This document shows positions 12,000 to 26,530 of a DNA stretch of 64,000 nucleotides, piece after piece. The translations under genes were made by a program, and so were the position numbers. Positions within the stretch are counted from its first letter, which is position 1. Every line of letters begins with the position of its first letter. Under the pieces are notes generated by a model. The model made no database searches, was not told the origin of the DNA, and saw only the letters and a list, made by a program, of their open reading frames with translations. The DNA comes from Chrysopilus asiliformis (Eukaryota; Arthropoda; Insecta; Diptera; Rhagionidae): NCBI GenBank assembly GCA_964034945.1, contig OZ035961.1:59632084-59696083 (forward strand). Direction: 5' to 3'.

Positions 12000-14900
12000 C
12001 GAGTTAAGCCCCGCCCCCTCTCAGAACTCGATTTCCCATCAAAATTGGAAAAAAGGGGGTGGCCGAGTTAAGCCCCGCACTCTCTCAGAAATCGATTTCC
12101 CATCAAAATTGGAGAAAGGGGCGTGGCCGAGTTAAGCCCCGCCCCCTCTCAGAAATCGATTTCCCATCAAAATTGGAAAAAGGGGGGTGGCCGAGTTAAG
12201 CCCCGCCCCCTTTCAGAAATCGATTTCCCATCAAAATTGGAAAAAGGGGCGTGGCCGAGTTAAGCCCCGCCCCCTCTCAGAAAACGATTTCCCATCAAAA
12301 TTGGAAAAAGGGGCGTGGCCGAGTGAAGCCCCGCCCCCTCTCAGAAATCGATTTCCCATCAAAATTGGAAAAAGGGGCGTGGCCGAGTTAAGCCCCGCCC
12401 CCTCTCAGAAATCGATTTCCCATCAAAATTGGAAAAAAGGGGGTGGCCGAGTTAAGCCCCGCTCCCTCAGAAATCGATTTCCCATCAAAATTGGAAAAAG
12501 GGGCGTGGCCGAGTTAAGCCCCGCCCCCTCTCAGAAATCGATTTCCTATCAAAATTGGAAAAAGGGGCGTGGCCGAGTTAAGCCCGGTACTCTCTCAGAA
12601 ATCGATTTCCCATCAAAATTGGAAAAAGGGGAGTGACCGAGTTAAGTCCCGCCCCCTCTCAGAAATCGATTTCCCATCAAAATTGGAAAAAGGGGCGTGG
12701 CCGAGTTAAGCCCCGCCCCCTGTCAGAAATCGATTTCCCATCAAAATTGGAAAAAGGGGCGTGGCCGAGTTAAGCCCCGCCCCCTCTCAGAAATCGATTT
12801 CCTATCAAAATTGGAAATAGGGGCGTGGCCGAGTTAAGCCCCGCCCCCTCTCAGAAATCGATTTCCCATCAAAATTGGAAAAAGGGGCTTGGCCGAGTTA
12901 AGCCCCGCACTCTCTCAGAAATCGATTTCCCATCAAAATTGGAAAAAGGGGCGTGGCCGAGTTAAGCCCCGCCCCCTCTCAGAAATCGATTTCCCATCAA
13001 AATTGGAAAAAGGGGCGTGGCCGAGTTAAGCCCCGCCCCCTCTCAGAAATCGATTTCCCATCAAAATTGGAAAAAGGGGCGTGGCCGAGTTCAGCCCGCC
13101 TCCTCTCAGAAATCGATTTCCCATCAAAATTGGAAAAAGGGGCGTGGCCGAGTTAAGCCCCGCCCCCTCTCAGAAATCGATTTCCCATCAAAATTGGAAA
13201 AAGGGGCGTGGCCGAGTTAAGTCCCGCCCCCTCTCAGAAATCGATTTCCCATCAAAATTGGAAAAAGGGGCGTGGCCGAGTGAAGCCCCGCCCCCTCTCA
13301 GAAATCGATTTCCCATCAAAATTGGAAAAAGGGGCGTGGCCGAGTTAAGCCCCGCCCCGTCTCAGAAATCGATTTCCCAACAAAATTGGAAAAACGGGCG
13401 TGGCCGAGTTAAGCCCCGCCCCCTCTCAGAAATCGATTTCCCATCAAAATTGAAAAAAGGGGCGTGGCCGAGTTAAGCCCCGCCCCCTCTCAGAAATCGA
13501 TTTCCCATCAAAATTGGAAAAAGGGGCGTGGCCGAGTGAAGCCCCGCCCCCTCTCAGAAATCGATTTCCCATCAAAATTCGAAAAAGGGGCGTGGCCGAG
13601 TGAAGCCCCGCCCCCTCTCAGAAATCGATTTCCCATTAAAATTGGAAAAAGGGGCGTGGCCGAGTTAAGCCCCGCCCCCTCTCAGAAATCGATTTCCCAT
13701 CAAAATTGGAAAAAGGGGCGTGGCCGAGTTAAGCCCCGCCCCCTCTCAGAAATCGATTTCCCATCAAAATTGGAAAAAGGGGCGTGGCCGAGTTAAGCCC
13801 CACCCCCTCTCAGAAATCGATTTCCCATCAAAATTGGAAAAAGGGGCGTGGCCGAGTTAAGCCCCGCCCCCTCTCAGAACTCGATTTCCCATCAAAATTG
13901 GAAAAAAGGGGGTGGCCGAGTTAAGCCCCGCACTCTCAGAAATCGATTTCCCATCAAAATTGGAGAAAGGGGCGTGGCCGAGTTAAGCCCCGCCCCCTCT
14001 CAGAAATCGATTTCCCATCAAAATTGGAAAAAGGGGGGTGGCCGAGTTAAGCCCCGCCCCCTTTCAGAAATCGATTTCCCATCAAAATTGGAAAAAGGGG
14101 CGTGGCCGAGTTAAGCCCCGCCCCCTCTCAGAAAACGATTTCCCATCAAAATTGGAAAAAGGGGCGTGGCCGAGTGAAGCCCCGCCCCCTCTCAGAAATC
14201 GATTTCCCATCAAAATTGGAAAAAGGGGCGTGGCCGAGTTAAGCCCCGCCCCCTCTCAGAAATCGATTTCCCATCAAAATTGGAAAAAAGGGGGTGGCCG
14301 AGTTAAGCCCCGCTCCCTCAGAAATCGATTTCCCATCAAAATTGGAAAAAGGGGCGTGGCCGAGTTAAGCCCCGCCCCCTCTCAGAAATCGATTTCCTAT
14401 CAAAATTGGAAAAAGGGGCGTGGCCGAGTTAAGCCCGGTACTCTCTCAGAAATCGATTTCCCATCAAAATTGGAAAAAGGGGAGTGACCGAGTTAAGCCC
14501 CGCCCCCTCTCAGAAATCGATTTCCCATCAAAATTGGAAAAAGGGGCGTGGCCGAGTTAAGCCCCGCCCCCTGTCAGAAATCGATTTCCCATCAAAATTG
14601 GAAAAAGGGGCGTGGCCGAGTTAAGCCCCGCCCCCTCTCAGAAATCGATTTCCTATCAAAATTGGAAATAGGGGCGTGGCCGAGTTAAGCCCCGCCCCCT
14701 CTCAGAAATCGATTTCCCATCAAAATTGGAAAAAGGGGCTTGGCCGAGTTAAGCCCCGCACTCTCTCAGAAATCGATTTCCCATCAAAATTGGAAAAAGG
14801 GGCGTGGCCGAGTTAAGCCCCGCCCCCTCTCAGAAATCGATTTCCCATCAAAATTGGAAAAAGGGGCGTGGCCGAGTTAAGCCCCGCCCCCTCTCAGAAA

Positions 14901-15700
14901 TCGATTTCCCATCAAAATTGGAAAAAGGGGCGTGGCCGAGTTCAGCCCGCCTCCTCTCAGAAATCGATTTCCCATCAAAATTGGAAAAAGGGGCGTGGCC
15001 GAGTTAAGCCCCGCCCCCTCTCAGAAATCGATTTCCCATCAAAATTGGAAAAAGGGGCGTGGCCGAGTTAAGTCCCGCCCCCTCTCAGAAATCGATTTCC
15101 CATCAAAATTGGAAAAAGGGGCGTGGCCGAGTGAAGCCCCGCCCCCTCTCAGAAATCGATTTCCCATCAAAATTGGAAAAAGGGGCGTGGCCGAGTTAAG
15201 CCCCGCCCCGTCTCAGAAATCGATTTCCCAACAAAATTGGAAAAACGGGCGTGGCCGAGTTAAGCCCCGCCCCCTCTCAGAAATCGATTTCCCATCAAAA
15301 TTGAAAAAAGGGGCGTGGCCGAGTTAAGCCCCGCCCCCTCTCAGAAATCGATTTCCCATCAAAATTGGAAAAAGGGGCGTGGCCGAGTGAAGCCCCGCCC
15401 CCTCTCAGAAATCGATTTCCCATCAAAATTGGAAAAAGGGGCGTGGCCGAGTGAAGCCCCGCCCCCTCTCAGAAATCGATTTCCCATTAAAATTGGAAAA
15501 AGGGGCGTGGCCGAGTTAAGCCCCGCCCCCTCTCAGAAATCGATTTCCCATCAAAATTGGAAAAAGGGGCGTGGCCGAGTTAAGCCCCGCCCCCTCTCAG
15601 AAATCGATTTCCCATCAAAATTGGAAAAAGGGGCGTGGCCGAGTTAAGCCCCACCCCCTCTCAGAAATCGATTTCCCATCAAAATTGGAAAAAGGGGCGT
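12000..15700. repeat. 1,851/1,853-bp tandem duplication of satellite
   Basis: Marker runs at 12,187, 12,953 and 13,464 recur at 14,038, 14,804 and 15,315, all 1,851 bp downstream. The offset is 1,853 bp at the AGAACTCG monomer (12,023 and 13,876) because the second copy then loses 2 bp in a GCACTCTCAG monomer. The unit is about 29 monomers. The outer boundaries are approximate because flanking consensus monomers carry no marker. Confidence 0.88.
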
Positions 15701-17259
15701 GGCCGAGTTAAGCCCCGCCCCCTCAGAAATCGATTTCCCATCAAAATTGGAAAAAGGGGCGTGGCCGAGTTAAGCCCCGCCCCCTCTCAGAAATCGATTT
15801 CCCATCAAAATTGGAAAAAGGGGCGTGGCCGAGTGAAGCCCCGCCCCCTCTCAGAAATCGATTTCCCATCAAAATTGGAAAAAGGGGCGTGGCCGAGTTA
15901 AGCCCCGCCCCTCTCAGAAATCGATTTCCCATCAAAATTGGAAAAAGGGGCGTGGCCGAGTTAAGCCCCGCCCCCTCCCAGAAATCGATTTCCCATCAAA
16001 ATTGGAAAAAGGGGCGTGGCCGATTTAAGCCCCGTCCCCTCTCAGAAATCGATTTCCCATCAAAATTGGAAAAAGGGGCGTGGCCGAGTTAAGCCCCGCC
16101 CCCTCTCAGAAATCGATTTCCCATCAAAATTGGAAAAAGGGGCGTGACCGAGTTAAGTCCCGCCCCCTCTCAGAAATCGATTTCCCATCAAAATTGGAAA
16201 AAGGGGCGTGGCCGAGTTAAGCCACGCCCCCTCTCAGAAATCGATTTCCCATCAAAATTGGAAAAAGGGGCGTGGCCGAGTCAAGCCCCGCCCCCTCTCA
16301 GAAATCGATTTCCCATCAAAATTGGAAAAAGGGGCGTGGCCGAGTTAAGCCCCGCCCCCTCTCAGAAATCGATTTCCCATCAAAATTGGAAAAAGGGGCG
16401 TGGCCGAGTTAAGCCCCGCCCCCTCTCAGAAATCGATTTCCCATCAAAATTGGAAAAAAGGGGGTGGCCGAGTTAAGCCCCGCAATCTCTCAGAAATCGA
16501 TTTCCCATCAAAATTGGAAAAAGGGGCGTGGCCGAGTTAAGCCCCGCCCCCTCTCAGAAATCGATTTCCCATCAAAATTGGAAAAAGGGGGGTGGCCGAG
16601 TTAAGCCCCGCCCCCTTTCAGAAATCGATTTCCCATCAAAATTGGAAAAAGGGGCGTGGCCGAGTTAAGCCCCGCCCCCTCTCAGAAAACGATTTCCCAT
16701 CAAAATTGGAAAAAGGGGCGTGGCCGAGTGAAGCCCCGCCCCCTCTCAGAAATCGATTTCCCATCAAAATTGGAAAAAGGGGCGTGGCCGAGTTAAGCCC
16801 CGCCCCCTCTCAGAACTCGATTTCCCATCAAAATTGGAAAAAAGGGGGTGGCCGAGTTAAGCCCCGCACTCTCTCAGAAATCGATTTCCCATCAAAATTG
16901 GAGAAAGGGGCGTGGCCGAGTTAAGCCCCGCCCCCTCTCAGAAATCGATTTCCCATCAAAATTGGAAAAAGGGGGGTGGCCGAGTTAAGCCCCGCCCCCT
17001 TTCAGAAATCGATTTCCCATCAAAATTGGAAAAAGGGGCGTGGCCGAGTTAAGCCCCGCCCCCTCTCAGAAAACGATTTCCCATCAAAATTGGAAAAAGG
17101 GGCGTGGCCGAGTGAAGCCCCGCCCCCTCTCAGAAATCGATTTCCCATCAAAATTGGAAAAAGGGGCGTGGCCGAGTTAAGCCCCGCCCCCTCTCAGAAA
17201 TCGATTTCCCATCAAAATTGGAAAAAAGGGGGTGGCCGAGTTAAGCCCCGCACTCTCTC

Positions 17260-20200
17260 AGAAATCGATTTCCCATCAAAATTGGAAAAAGGGGCGTGGC
17301 CGAGTTAAGCCCCGCCCCCTCTCAGAAATCGATTTCCCATCAAAATTGGAAAAAGGGGCGTGGCCGAGTTAAGCCCCGCCCCCTCTCAGAAATCGATTTC
17401 CCATCAAAATTGGAAAAAGGGGCGTGGCCGAGTTAAGCCCCGCCCCCTTTCAGAAATCGATTTCCCATCAAAATTGGAAAAAGGGGCGTGGCCGAGTTAA
17501 GCCCCGCCCCCTCTCAGAAATCGATTTCCCATCAAAATTGGAAAAAGGGGCGTGGCCGAGTGAAGCCCCGCCCCCTCTCAGAAATCGATTTCCCATCAAA
17601 ATTGGAAAAAGGGGCGTGGCCGAGTGAAGCCCCGCCCCCTCTCAGAAATCGATTTCCCATTAAAATTGGAAAAAGGGGCGTGGCCGAGTTAAGCCCCACC
17701 CCCTCTCAGAAATCGATTTCCCATCAAAATTGGAAAAAGGGGCGTGGCCGAGTTAAGCCTCGCCCCCTCCCAGAAATCGATTTCCCATCAAAATTGGAAA
17801 AAGGGGCGTGGCCGATTTAAGCCCCGTCCCCTCTCAGAAATCGATTTCCCATCAAAATTGGAAAAAGGGGCGTGGCCGAGTTAAGCCCCGCCCCCTCTCA
17901 GAAATCGATTTCCCATCAAAATTGGAAAAAGGGGCGTGGCCGAGTTAAGCCCCGCCCCCTCTCAGAAATCGATTTCCCATCAAAATTGGAAAAAGGGGCG
18001 TGGCCGAGTTAAGCCCCGCCCCCTCTCAGAAATCGATTTTCCATCAAAATTGGAAAAAGGGGCGTGGCCGTGTTAAGCCCCGCCCCCTCTCAGAAATCGA
18101 TTTCCCATCAAAATTGGAAAAAGGGGCGTGGCCGAGTTAAGCCCCGCCCCCTCTCAGAAATCGATTTCCCATCAAAATTGGAAAAAGGGGCGTGGCCGAG
18201 TTAAGCCCCGCCCCCTCTCAGAAATCGATTTCCCATCAAAATTAGAAAAAGGGGCGTGGCCGAGTCAAGCCCCGCCCCCTCTCAGAAATCGATTTCCCAT
18301 CAAAATTGGAAAAAGGGGCGTGGCCGAGTTAAGCCCCGCCCCCTCTCAGAAATCGATTTCCCATCAAAATTGGAAAAAGGAGCGTGGCCGAGTTAAGTCC
18401 TGCCCCTCTCAGAAATCGATTTCCCATCAAAATTGGAAAAAGGGGCGTAGCCGAGTTAAGACCCGCCCCCTCAGAAATCGATTTCCCATCAAAATTGGAA
18501 AAAGGGGCGTGGCCGAGTTAAGCCCCGCCCCCTCTCAGAAATCGATTTCCCATCAAAATTGGAAAAAGGGGCGTGGTCGAGTTAAGCCCCGCCCCCTCTC
18601 AGAAATCGATTTCCCATCAAAATTGGAAAAAGGGGCGTGGCCGAGTGAAGCCCCGCCCCCTCTCAGAAATCGATTTCCCATCAAAATTGGAAAAAGGGGC
18701 GTGGCCGAGTTAAGCCCCGCCCCCTCTCAGAAATCGATTTCCCATTAAAATTGGAAAAAGGGGCGTGGCCGAGTTAAGCCCCGCCCCCTCTCAGAAATCG
18801 ATTTCCCATCAAAATTGGAAAAAGGGGCGTGGCCGAGTTAAGGCCCGCCCCCTCTCAGAAATCGATTTCCCATCAAAATTGGAAAAAGGGGCGTTGCCGA
18901 GTTAAGCCCCGCCCCCTCTCAGAAATCGATTTCCCATCAAAATTGGAAAAAGGGGCGTGGCCGAGTTAAGCCCCGCCCCCTCTCAGAAATCGATTTCCCA
19001 TCAAAATTGGAAAAAGGGGCGTGGCCGAGTTAAGCCCCGCCCCCTCTCAGAAATCGATTTCCCATCAAAATTGGAAAAAAGGGCGTGGCCGAGTTAAGCC
19101 CCGCCCCCTCTCAGAAATCGATTTCCCATCAAAATTGGAAAAAGGAGCGTGGCCGAGTTAAGTCCTGCCCCTCTCAGAAATCGATTTCCCATCAAAATTG
19201 GAAAAAGGGGCGTAGCCGAGTTAAGACCCGCCCCCTCAGAAATCGATTTCCCATCAAAATTGGAAAAAGGGGCGTGGCCGAGTGAAGCCCCGCCCCCTCT
19301 CAGAAATCGATTTCCCATTAAAATTGGAAAAAGGGGCGTGGCCGAGTTAAGCCCCGCCCCCTCTCAGAAATCGATTTCCCATCAAAATTGGAAAAAGGGG
19401 CGTGGCCGAGTCAAGCCCCGCCCCCTCTCAGAAATCGCTTTCCCATCCAAATTGGAAAAAGGGGCGTGGCCGGGTGAAGCCCCGCCCCCTCTCAGAAAAC
19501 GATTTCCCATCAAAAATGGAAAAAGGGGCGTGGCCGAGTGAAGCCCCGCCCCCTCTCAGAAATCGATTTCCCATCAAAATTGGAAAAAGGGGCGTGGCCG
19601 AGTTAAGCCCCGCCCCCTCTCAGAAATCGATTTCCCATCAAAATTGGAAAAAAGGGGGTGGCCGAGTTAAGCCCCGCCCCCTCTCAGAAATCGATTTCCC
19701 TTCAAAATTGGAAAAAGGGGCGTGGCCGAGTTAAGCCCCGCCCCCTCTCAGAAATCGATTTCCCATCAAAATTGGAAAAAGGGGCGTGGCCGAGTTAAGC
19801 CCCGCTCCCTCAGAAATCGATTTCCCATCAAAATTGGAAAAAGGGGCGTGGCCGAGTTAAGCCCCGCCCCCTCTCAGAAATCGATTTCCTATCAAAATTG
19901 GAAAAAGGGGCGTGGCCGAGTTAAGCCCGGTACTCTCTCAGAAATCGATTTCCCATCAAAATTGGAAAAAGGGGAGTGACCGAGTTAAGCCCCGCCCCCT
20001 CTCAGAAATCGATTTCCCATCAAAATTGGAAAAAGGGGCGTGGCCGAGTTAAGCCCCGCCCCCTGTCAGAAATCGATTTCCCATCAAAATTGGAAAAAGG
20101 GGCGTGGCCGAGTTAAGCCCCGCCCCCTCTCAGAAATCGATTTCCTATCAAAATTGGAAATAGGGGCGTGGCCGAGTTAAGCCCCGCCCCCTCTCAGAAA

Positions 20201-23200
20201 TCGATTTCCCATCAAAATTGGAAAAAGGGGCTTGGCCGAGTTAAGCCCCGCACTCTCTCAGAAATCGATTTCCCATCAAAATTGGAAAAAGGGGCGTGGC
20301 CGAGTTAAGCCCCGCCCCCTCTCAGAAATCGATTTCCCATCAAAATTGGAAAAAGGGGCGTGGCCGAGTTAAGCCCCGCCCCCTCTCAGAAATCGATTTC
20401 CCATCAAAATTGGAAAAAGGGGCGTGGCCGAGTTCAGCCCGCCTCCTCTCAGAAATCGATTTCCCATCAAAATTGGAAAAAGGGGCGTGGCCGAGTTAAG
20501 CCCCGCCCCCTCTCAGAAATCGATTTCCCATCAAAATTGGAAAAAGGGGCGTGGCCGAGTTAAGTCCCGCCCCCTCTCAGAAATCGATTTCCCATCAAAA
20601 TTGGAAAAAGGGGCGTGGCCGAGTGAAGCCCCGCCCCCTCTCAGAAATCGATTTCCCATCAAAATTGGAAAAAGGGGCGTGGCCGAGTTAAGCCCCGCCC
20701 CGTCTCAGAAATCGATTTCCCAACAAAATTGGAAAAACGGGCGTGGCCGAGTTAAGCCCCGCCCCCTCTCAGAAATCGATTTCCCATCAAAATTGAAAAA
20801 AGGGGCGTGGCCGAGTTAAGCCCCGCCCCCTCTCAGAAATCGATTTCCCATCAAAATTGGAAAAAGGGGCGTGGCCGAGTGAAGCCCCGCCCCCTCTCAG
20901 AAATCGATTTCCCATCAAAATTGGAAAAAGGGGCGTGGCCGAGTGAAGCCCCGCCCCCTCTCAGAAATCGATTTCCCATTAAAATTGGAAAAAGGGGCGT
21001 GGCCGAGTTAAGCCCCACCCCCTCTCAGAAATCGATTTCCCATCAAAATTGGAAAAAGGGGCGTGGCCGAGTTAAGCCCCGCCCCCTCTCAGAAATCGAT
21101 TTCCCATCAAAATTGGAAAAAGGGGCGTGGCCGAGTTAAGCCCCACCCCCTCTCAGAAATCGATTTCCCATCAAAATTGGAAAAAGGGGCGTGGCCGAGT
21201 TAAGCCCCGCCCCCTCAGAAATCGATTTCCCATCAAAATTGGAAAAAGGGGCGTGGCCGAGTTAAGCCCCGCCCCCTCTCAGAAATCGATTTCCCATCAA
21301 AATTGGAAAAAGGGGCGTGGCCGAGTGAAGCCCCGCCCCCTCTCAGAAATCGATTTCCCATCAAAATTGGAAAAAGGGGCGTGGCCGAGTTAAGCCCCGC
21401 CCCTCTCAGAAATCGATTTCCCATCAAAATTGGAAAAAGGGGCGTGGCCGAGTTAAGCCCCGCCCCCTCTCAGAAATCGATTTCCCATCAAAATTGGAAA
21501 AAGGGGCGTGGCCGAGTTAAGCCCCGCCCCCTCTCAGAAATCGATTTCCCATCAAAATTGGAAAAAGGGGCGTGGCCGAGTTAAGCCCCGCCCCCTTTCA
21601 GAAATCGATTTCCCATCAAAATTGGAAAAAGGGGCGTGGCCGAGTTAAGCCCCGCCCCCTCTCAGAAATCGATTTCCCATCAAAATTGGAAAAAGGGGCG
21701 TGGCCGAGTGAAGCCCCGCCCCCTCTCAGAAATCGATTTCCCATCAAAATTGGAAAAAGGGGCGTGGCCGAGTGAAGCCCCGCCCCCTCTCAGAAATCGA
21801 TTTCCCATTAAAATTGGAAAAAGGGGCGTGGCCGAGTTAAGCCCCACCCCCTCTCAGAAATCGATTTCCCATCAAAATTGGAAAAAGGGGCGTGGCCGAG
21901 TTAAGCCTCGCCCCCTCCCAGAAATCGATTTCCCATCAAAATTGGAAAAAGGGGCGTGGCCGATTTAAGCCCCGTCCCCTCTCAGAAATCGATTTCCCAT
22001 CAAAATTGGAAAAAGGGGCGTGGCCGAGTTAAGCCCCGCCCCCTCTCAGAAATCGATTTCCCATCAAAATTGGAAAAAGGGGCGTGGCCGAGTTAAGCCC
22101 CGCCCCCTCTCAGAAATCGATTTCCCATCAAAATTGGAAAAAGGGGCGTGGCCGAGTTAAGCCCCGCCCCCTCTCAGAAATCGATTTTCCATCAAAATTG
22201 GAAAAAGGGGCGTGGCCGTGTTAAGCCCCGCCCCCTCTCAGAAATCGATTTCCCATCAAAATTGGAAAAAGGGGCGTGGCCGAGTTAAGCCCCGCCCCCT
22301 CTCAGAAATCGATTTCCCATCAAAATTGGAAAAAGGGGCGTGGCCGAGTTAAGCCCCGCCCCCTCTCAGAAATCGATTTCCCATCAAAATTAGAAAAAGG
22401 GGCGTGGCCGAGTCAAGCCCCGCCCCCTCTCAGAAATCGATTTCCCATCAAAATTGGAAAAAGGGGCGTGGCCGAGTTAAGCCCCGCCCCCTCTCAGAAA
22501 TCGATTTCCCATCAAAATTGGAAAAAGGAGCGTGGCCGAGTTAAGTCCTGCCCCTCTCAGAAATCGATTTCCCATCAAAATTGGAAAAAGGGGCGTAGCC
22601 GAGTTAAGACCCGCCCCCTCAGAAATCGATTTCCCATCAAAATTGGAAAAAGGGGCGTGGCCGAGTTAAGCCCCGCCCCCTCTCAGAAATCGATTTCCCA
22701 TCAAAATTGGAAAAAGGGGCGTGGTCGAGTTAAGCCCCGCCCCCTCTCAGAAATCGATTTCCCATCAAAATTGGAAAAAGGGGCGTGGCCGAGTGAAGCC
22801 CCGCCCCCTCTCAGAAATCGATTTCCCATCAAAATTGGAAAAAGGGGCGTGGCCGAGTTAAGCCCCGCCCCCTCTCAGAAATCGATTTCCCATTAAAATT
22901 GGAAAAAGGGGCGTGGCCGAGTTAAGCCCCGCCCCCTCTCAGAAATCGATTTCCCATCAAAATTGGAAAAAGGGGCGTGGCCGAGTTAAGGCCCGCCCCC
23001 TCTCAGAAATCGATTTCCCATCAAAATTGGAAAAAGGGGCGTTGCCGAGTTAAGCCCCGCCCCCTCTCAGAAATCGATTTCCCATCAAAATTGGAAAAAG
23101 GGGCGTGGCCGAGTTAAGCCCCGCCCCCTCTCAGAAATCGATTTCCCATCAAAATTGGAAAAAGGGGCGTGGCCGAGTTAAGCCCCGCCCCCTCTCAGAA

Positions 23201-26200
23201 ATCGATTTCCCATCAAAATTGGAAAAAAGGGCGTGGCCGAGTTAAGCCCCGCCCCCTCTCAGAAATCGATTTCCCATCAAAATTGGAAAAAGGAGCGTGG
23301 CCGAGTTAAGTCCTGCCCCTCTCAGAAATCGATTTCCCATCAAAATTGGAAAAAGGGGCGTAGCCGAGTTAAGACCCGCCCCCTCAGAAATCGATTTCCC
23401 ATCAAAATTGGAAAAAGGGGCGTGGCCGAGTGAAGCCCCGCCCCCTCTCAGAAATCGATTTCCCATTAAAATTGGAAAAAGGGGCGTGGCCGAGTTAAGC
23501 CCCGCCCCCTCTCAGAAATCGATTTCCCATCAAAATTGGAAAAAGGGGCGTGGCCGAGTCAAGCCCCGCCCCCTCTCAGAAATCGCTTTCCCATCCAAAT
23601 TGGAAAAAGGGGCGTGGCCGGGTGAAGCCCCGCCCCCTCTCAGAAAACGATTTCCCATCAAAAATGGAAAAAGGGGCGTGGCCGAGTGAAGCCCCGCCCC
23701 CTCTCAGAAATCGATTTCCCATCAAAATTGGAAAAAGGGGCGTGGCCGAGTTAAGCCCCGCCCCCTCTCAGAAATCGATTTCCCATCAAAATTGGAAAAA
23801 AGGGGGTGGCCGAGTTAAGCCCCGCCCCCTCTCAGAAATCGATTTCCCTTCAAAATTGGAAAAAGGGGCGTGGCCGAGTTAAGCCCCGCCCCCTCTCAGA
23901 AATCGATTTCCCATCAAAATTGGAAAAAGGGGCGTGGCCGAGTTAAGCCCCGCTCCCTCAGAAATCGATTTCCCATCAAAATTGGAAAAAGGGGCGTGGC
24001 CGAGTTAAGCCCCGCCCCCTCTCAGAAATCGATTTCCTATCAAAATTGGAAAAAGGGGCGTGGCCGAGTTAAGCCCGGTACTCTCTCAGAAATCGATTTC
24101 CCATCAAAATTGGAAAAAGGGGAGTGACCGAGTTAAGCCCCGCCCCCTCTCAGAAATCGATTTCCCATCAAAATTGGAAAAAGGGGCGTGGCCGAGTTAA
24201 GCCCCGCCCCCTGTCAGAAATCGATTTCCCATCAAAATTGGAAAAAGGGGCGTGGCCGAGTTAAGCCCCGCCCCCTCTCAGAAATCGATTTCCTATCAAA
24301 ATTGGAAATAGGGGCGTGGCCGAGTTAAGCCCCGCCCCCTCTCAGAAATCGATTTCCCATCAAAATTGGAAAAAGGGGCTTGGCCGAGTTAAGCCCCGCA
24401 CTCTCTCAGAAATCGATTTCCCATCAAAATTGGAAAAAGGGGCGTGGCCGAGTTAAGCCCCGCCCCCTCTCAGAAATCGATTTCCCATCAAAATTGGAAA
24501 AAGGGGCGTGGCCGAGTTAAGCCCCGCCCCCTCTCAGAAATCGATTTCCCATCAAAATTGGAAAAAGGGGCGTGGCCGAGTTCAGCCCGCCTCCTCTCAG
24601 AAATCGATTTCCCATCAAAATTGGAAAAAGGGGCGTGGCCGAGTTAAGCCCCGCCCCCTCTCAGAAATCGATTTCCCATCAAAATTGGAAAAAGGGGCGT
24701 GGCCGAGTTAAGTCCCGCCCCCTCTCAGAAATCGATTTCCCATCAAAATTGGAAAAAGGGGCGTGGCCGAGTGAAGCCCCGCCCCCTCTCAGAAATCGAT
24801 TTCCCATCAAAATTGGAAAAAGGGGCGTGGCCGAGTTAAGCCCCGCCCCGTCTCAGAAATCGATTTCCCAACAAAATTGGAAAAACGGGCGTGGCCGAGT
24901 TAAGCCCCGCCCCCTCTCAGAAATCGATTTCCCATCAAAATTGAAAAAAGGGGCGTGGCCGAGTTAAGCCCCGCCCCCTCTCAGAAATCGATTTCCCATC
25001 AAAATTGGAAAAAGGGGCGTGGCCGAGTGAAGCCCCGCCCCCTCTCAGAAATCGATTTCCCATCAAAATTGGAAAAAGGGGCGTGGCCGAGTGAAGCCCC
25101 GCCCCCTCTCAGAAATCGATTTCCCATTAAAATTGGAAAAAGGGGCGTGGCCGAGTTAAGCCCCACCCCCTCTCAGAAATCGATTTCCCATCAAAATTGG
25201 AAAAAGGGGCGTGGCCGAGTTAAGCCCCGCCCCCTCTCAGAAATCGATTTCCCATCAAAATTGGAAAAAGGGGCGTGGCCGAGTTAAGCCCCACCCCCTC
25301 TCAGAAATCGATTTCCCATCAAAATTGGAAAAAGGGGCGTGGCCGAGTTAAGCCCCGCCCCCTCAGAAATCGATTTCCCATCAAAATTGGAAAAAGGGGC
25401 GTGGCCGAGTTAAGCCCCGCCCCCTCTCAGAAATCGATTTCCCATCAAAATTGGAAAAAGGGGCGTGGCCGAGTGAAGCCCCGCCCCCTCTCAGAAATCG
25501 ATTTCCCATCAAAATTGGAAAAAGGGGCGTGGCCGAGTTAAGCCCCGCCCCTCTCAGAAATCGATTTCCCATCAAAATTGGAAAAAGGGGCGTGGCCGAG
25601 TTAAGCCCCGCCCCCTCTCAGAAATCGATTTCCCATCAAAATTGGAAAAAGGGGCGTGGCCGAGTTAAGCCCCGCCCCCTCTCAGAAATCGATTTCCCAT
25701 CAAAATTGGAAAAAGGGGCGTGGCCGAGTTAAGCCCCGCCCCCTTTCAGAAATCGATTTCCCATCAAAATTGGAAAAAGGGGCGTGGCCGAGTTAAGCCC
25801 CGCCCCCTCTCAGAAATCGATTTCCCATCAAAATTGGAAAAAGGGGCGTGGCCGAGTGAAGCCCCGCCCCCTCTCAGAAATCGATTTCCCATCAAAATTG
25901 GAAAAAGGGGCGTGGCCGAGTGAAGCCCCGCCCCCTCTCAGAAATCGATTTCCCATTAAAATTGGAAAAAGGGGCGTGGCCGAGTTAAGCCCCACCCCCT
26001 CTCAGAAATCGATTTCCCATCAAAATTGGAAAAAGGGGCGTGGCCGAGTTAAGCCTCGCCCCCTCCCAGAAATCGATTTCCCATCAAAATTGGAAAAAGG
26101 GGCGTGGCCGATTTAAGCCCCGTCCCCTCTCAGAAATCGATTTCCCATCAAAATTGGAAAAAGGGGCGTGGCCGAGTTAAGCCCCGCCCCCTCTCAGAAA

Positions 26201-26530
26201 TCGATTTCCCATCAAAATTGGAAAAAGGGGCGTGGCCGAGTTAAGCCCCGCCCCCTCTCAGAAATCGATTTCCCATCAAAATTGGAAAAAGGGGCGTGGC
26301 CGAGTTAAGCCCCGCCCCCTCTCAGAAATCGATTTTCCATCAAAATTGGAAAAAGGGGCGTGGCCGTGTTAAGCCCCGCCCCCTCTCAGAAATCGATTTC
26401 CCATCAAAATTGGAAAAAGGGGCGTGGCCGAGTTAAGCCCCGCCCCCTCTCAGAAATCGATTTCCCATCAAAATTGGAAAAAGGGGCGTGGCCGAGTTAA
26501 GCCCCGCCCCCTCTCAGAAATCGATTTCCC
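17260..26530. repeat. 4,148-bp higher-order repeat, about 2.2 tandem copies
   Basis: Every diagnostic variant from about 17,260 onward recurs 4,148 bp later: 17,424 at 21,572 and 25,720; 18,128 at 22,276; 19,085 at 23,233; 20,296 at 24,444; 21,233 at 25,381. The unit equals 65 monomers minus 12 bp of accumulated small deletions. The third copy loses register between about 26,385 and 26,537, where the expected AATTAGAAAAAGG marker is absent. I saw no difference between copies at the markers compared, which indicates a recent duplication. Confidence 0.9.
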